Shown here: in pieces, positions 43,789 to 45,646 of the stretch | Layout of the letters: each line of letters opens with the position of its first letter | Numbering within the stretch: the first letter of the stretch is position 1 | Source of the DNA: Staphylococcus simulans | GTDB lineage: Bacteria > Bacillota > Bacilli > Staphylococcales > Staphylococcaceae | Length of the DNA stretch: 45,646 bases | Direction of reading: 5' to 3' | Assembly (NCBI RefSeq): GCF_003043455.1 | Contig: NZ_PZGG01000015.1 | Location: 1 to 45,646, forward strand | Translations under genes and position numbers: made by a program | The notes under the pieces: model-generated | What the model saw: the letters and a program-made list of their open reading frames with translations, nothing else | Databases searched by the model: none | What the model was told of the DNA's origin: nothing

Positions 43789-43806
43789 TTGTGATTTATT
43801 TTACAA
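43789..43806. promoter_or_regulatory. Candidate Rex operator upstream of fda
   Basis: TTGTGATTTATTTTACAA matches the Rex consensus with one mismatch in the second half-site. It lies about 95 bases before the aldolase ATG, in the gap shared with the divergent MOSC gene. Confidence 0.45.
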
Positions 43807-43898
43807 TTTTGAGTTAAACTATTTGCGAAATCACTTCATTTTTACCATACTAGAGATGAAAGAGATATAGCAAAATGCGGAAAGAGGAGTGTCAATAA

Positions 43899-44789
43899 AT
43901 GAACCAAGAACAATTTGACAAAATTAAAAATGGTAAAGGATTTATCGCAGCATTAGACCAAAGCGGTGGTAGTACTCCTAAAGCGCTTAAAGCTTACGGA
44001 ATTGAAGAAAATGAATACTCAAACGATGATGAAATGTTTGACCTTGTACACGAAATGCGTACACGCATCATTACTTCACCTGCTTTCAACGGGGACAAAA
44101 TCCTAGGAGCTATCCTATTCGAACAAACAATGGATCGTGAAATCGAAGGACAATACACTGGTGACTTCCTAGCAAGCAAAGGTGTTGTACCATTCTTGAA
44201 AGTCGACAAAGGATTAGCTGACCAAAACGAAGGCGTTCAATTAATGAAACCTATTCCAGATTTAGATGAATTATTGAAACGCGCAAACGAACGTCATATC
44301 TTCGGTACAAAAATGCGTTCTAACATTTTAGAAAACAACAAAGAAGGTATTGAAAAAGTTGTTAAACAACAATTCGAAGTTGCTAAAGAAATCATTGCGG
44401 CTGGTTTAGTACCAATCATCGAACCAGAAGTTAACATTCACGCAGAAGATAAAGAAGCAATCGAAGAAAACTTAGCAGCAGCAATCAAAGCTGAATTAGA
44501 CAACTTAAACAAAGACCAACATGTTATGTTGAAATTAACAATTCCAACAAAAGCAAACACTTATAAAGAACTTATCGAACACCCTCAAGTGGTACGTGTT
44601 GTTGCATTATCTGGTGGTTACAGCCGTGAAGAAGCAAACAAAATCTTGAAAGAAAACGATGGCTTAATCGCAAGCTTCTCTCGTGCATTAGTAACTGACT
44701 TAAACGTTAACCAATCAGACGAAGAATTTAACAATAAATTACAAGATGCGATTGATACAATCTACGACGCATCAGTAAACAAAGCATAA
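43899..44789 (+). CDS. fda: Fructose-bisphosphate aldolase class I
   Basis: Cleaves fructose 1,6-bisphosphate to dihydroxyacetone phosphate and glyceraldehyde 3-phosphate through a Lys Schiff base. The 296-residue length equals that of the staphylococcal class I enzyme. Seen are [46 protein letters not shown] (Lys pair), [10 protein letters not shown] with the catalytic Glu and [11 protein letters not shown], whose Lys is the probable Schiff-base residue. GAGGAGTGTC precedes the ATG. Codon use is strongly biased (CGT, AAA, GAA, CAC), as in highly expressed genes. It has its own terminator. Confidence 0.95.
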   Translation: MNQEQFDKIKNGKGFIAALDQSGGSTPKALKAYGIEENEYSNDDEMFDLVHEMRTRIITSPAFNGDKILGAILFEQTMDREIEGQYTGDFLASKGVVPFLKVDKGLADQNEGVQLMKPIPDLDELLKRANERHIFGTKMRSNILENNKEGIEKVVKQQFEVAKEIIAAGLVPIIEPEVNIHAEDKEAIEENLAAAIKAELDNLNKDQHVMLKLTIPTKANTYKELIEHPQVVRVVALSGGYSREEANKILKENDGLIASFSRALVTDLNVNQSDEEFNNKLQDAIDTIYDASVNKA

Positions 44790-44805
44790 TCACAATTATG
44801 CGATA

Positions 44806-44836
44806 AAGCGAATCTCCTCCGAGGTTCGCTTTTTTA
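44806..44836 (+). terminator. Terminator of fda
   Basis: AAGCGAATCTC (44806-44816) and GAGGTTCGCTT (44821-44831) pair with one G-U, loop CTCC, followed by TTTTTATTTG. Confidence 0.85.
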
Positions 44837-44878
44837 TTTGCGTTAACTACCTCCACTCGTCCAAATTAATTATTTGGT

Positions 44879-45397
44879 TTAGTGGTTTATCTTGATTTCA
44901 CTTTCTCGTATAAAACGCTCTATTTCTTTAAAACCATTCAGTTCAATCCATTTTACTCGATTAATACTATTTGCTTTAGCTTGAATCATAAAAGGAAAAT
45001 GATTACTTGGGAAGTCCCAAATATATTTTACAAATTCAAACCGCAGTGACTTCGGATTACCGCCAGTATCTTCATTTCGTAATAACCTGACATAACGTTT
45101 CGTGACATTCCAAATACATTTCCAACGTGGTGCTTTCAACCAAATGACAAGCTCTGCTTTTTCTAAGCGTAAAAGTAAAGTATCCCTATAATTTCCATCT
45201 ATAATCCAAGATTCATTTTCAGCAATTACTTTTTCAATTTGTCTTACAAACTCTTCTTGATTAATTGTTTCATGATCATTTTTCCAAAACAGTTTATCTA
45301 AATGAAAGACTGGAATATTCATTTTCTGACTTAACTGTTTAGCAAATGTTGATTTTCCAGAACCAGGGCTGCCAATCACCAGAATCCTTTCCGCCAT
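44879..45397 (-). CDS. P-loop NTPase, FlaR/adenylate-kinase-like
   Basis: A 172-residue nucleotide-binding protein with the P-loop RILVIGSPGSGKSTFAKQL at the N terminus, FHLDKLFWK, the central WIIDGNYRDTLLLRLEKAEL and the basic lid-like VTKRYVRLLRNED. This is the pattern of proteins annotated as FlaR or DNA topology modulation protein, a branch of the adenylate kinase superfamily with no firmly proven role in Gram-positive bacteria. The ATG at 45397 has GAGGCGG upstream. Single-gene unit, convergent with fda. Confidence 0.85.
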   Translation of the reverse strand: MAERILVIGSPGSGKSTFAKQLSQKMNIPVFHLDKLFWKNDHETINQEEFVRQIEKVIAENESWIIDGNYRDTLLLRLEKAELVIWLKAPRWKCIWNVTKRYVRLLRNEDTGGNPKSLRFEFVKYIWDFPSNHFPFMIQAKANSINRVKWIELNGFKEIERFIRESEIKINH

Positions 45398-45519
45398 ATT
45401 ATCCGCCTCATTCCTCTTAATAGTGAATCGTTGTCATGTGTTTAATCAAGATTATATTCATCTATGCGAATACACGCAAATCTATGTTCGAAAAACTGAT
45501 TTATCTTATCACACAAAAA

Positions 45520-45646
45520 GGGGCCGGGACATAATTGTTCTGGAACCTAATAAAAAGGACGATTTTCACATATAAAAATGAAAATCGTTCCTTTTTTATT
45601 TTGTCCAAGAAATTTTCAGCTCGTAGAGCTGCTAATTTCCTAATAT
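45520..45646 (+). repeat. Probable dispersed staphylococcal intergenic repeat (partial)
   Basis: Starts at GGGGCCGGGACATAA, a motif recalling the GGG(N)TGGGACA-type repeats scattered between staphylococcal genes, and holds a long hairpin (AAAAGGACGATTTTCA with TGAAAATCGTTCCTTTT, 45553-45596) and a second palindrome AGCTCGTAGAGCT. It runs into the window edge. Identification as a repeat family is from memory; no second copy is inside the window. Confidence 0.45.

Noticed and set aside
1-45646. CRISPR arrays, tRNA or rRNA genes, IS elements
   Set aside because: No regularly spaced repeats, cloverleaf-like sequences or transposase frames were seen on either strand.

Overview
The window looks like chromosomal DNA of a low-GC Firmicute, almost certainly a Staphylococcus and probably a coagulase-negative species. 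The main grounds are the seven-gene Mnh2-type Na+/H+ antiporter operon, the mupG-murQ-murP-murR muropeptide recycling operon in staphylococcal order, a cadD-cadX cadmium operon, tandem tagD genes beside a TagF-type polymerase, staphylococcal-type D-lactate dehydrogenase and class I aldolase, and Rex and CcpA (cre) type operators. No tRNA, rRNA, CRISPR array, prophage or insertion sequence was seen. The species cannot be fixed from the window alone.

Layout. 1-5 kb: envelope genes (acyltransferase, a fused CDP-glycerol glycerophosphotransferase/glycosyltransferase, two near-identical tagD copies). 5-7.2 kb: PTS-dependent dihydroxyacetone kinase dhaK-dhaL-dhaM. 7.3-11.4 kb: small membrane protein, YjdM zinc ribbon protein, a two-gene ABC exporter and a lipoprotein. 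11.6-14.2 kb: amino-acid permease cycA and D-lactate dehydrogenase. 14.5-20.5 kb: mnhA2-G2 antiporter operon, followed upstream by a tyrosine-recombinase-like gene that lacks the catalytic tyrosine. 21.2-25.4 kb: an uncharacterised locus made of two paralogous lipoproteins diverging from two paralogous membrane proteins. 25.8-28.5 kb: an atypical small ABC transporter, a tiny membrane protein and the cadD-cadX operon. 28.6-33.8 kb: the N-acetylmuramic acid operon with an alpha/beta hydrolase at its end that has Asp at the nucleophile position. 34-40.6 kb: an ArsR-type regulator, an esterase, adhE, and an oxidoreductase/DJ-1 pair. 40.7-45.4 kb: formamidase with FmdB, a gene-free stretch with a relic of a SprA-type type I antitoxin RNA and repeats, a MOSC protein, class I fructose-bisphosphate aldolase and a P-loop ATPase. 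The window ends in a probable dispersed repeat.

How the parts work together. adhE, ldhD and fda each carry a Rex-like palindrome upstream and adhE also a cre site, fitting NADH- and carbon-controlled fermentation. The mupG operon carries a near-perfect cre. The most notable regulatory signal is a 24-bp palindrome between the ArsR gene and the esterase that recurs, almost exactly as its reverse complement, in front of the oxidoreductase/DJ-1 pair 4 kb away, suggesting one small detoxification regulon. The best candidates for undescribed biology are the twin lipoprotein/twin membrane protein locus, the ArsR regulon, and the possible structured RNA near 25.5 kb.

Many genes here seem to use TTG or GTG starts or to be over-extended at the N terminus; starts were chosen from Shine-Dalgarno position and stated for each. 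All homology calls rest on remembered family features, not on a search.
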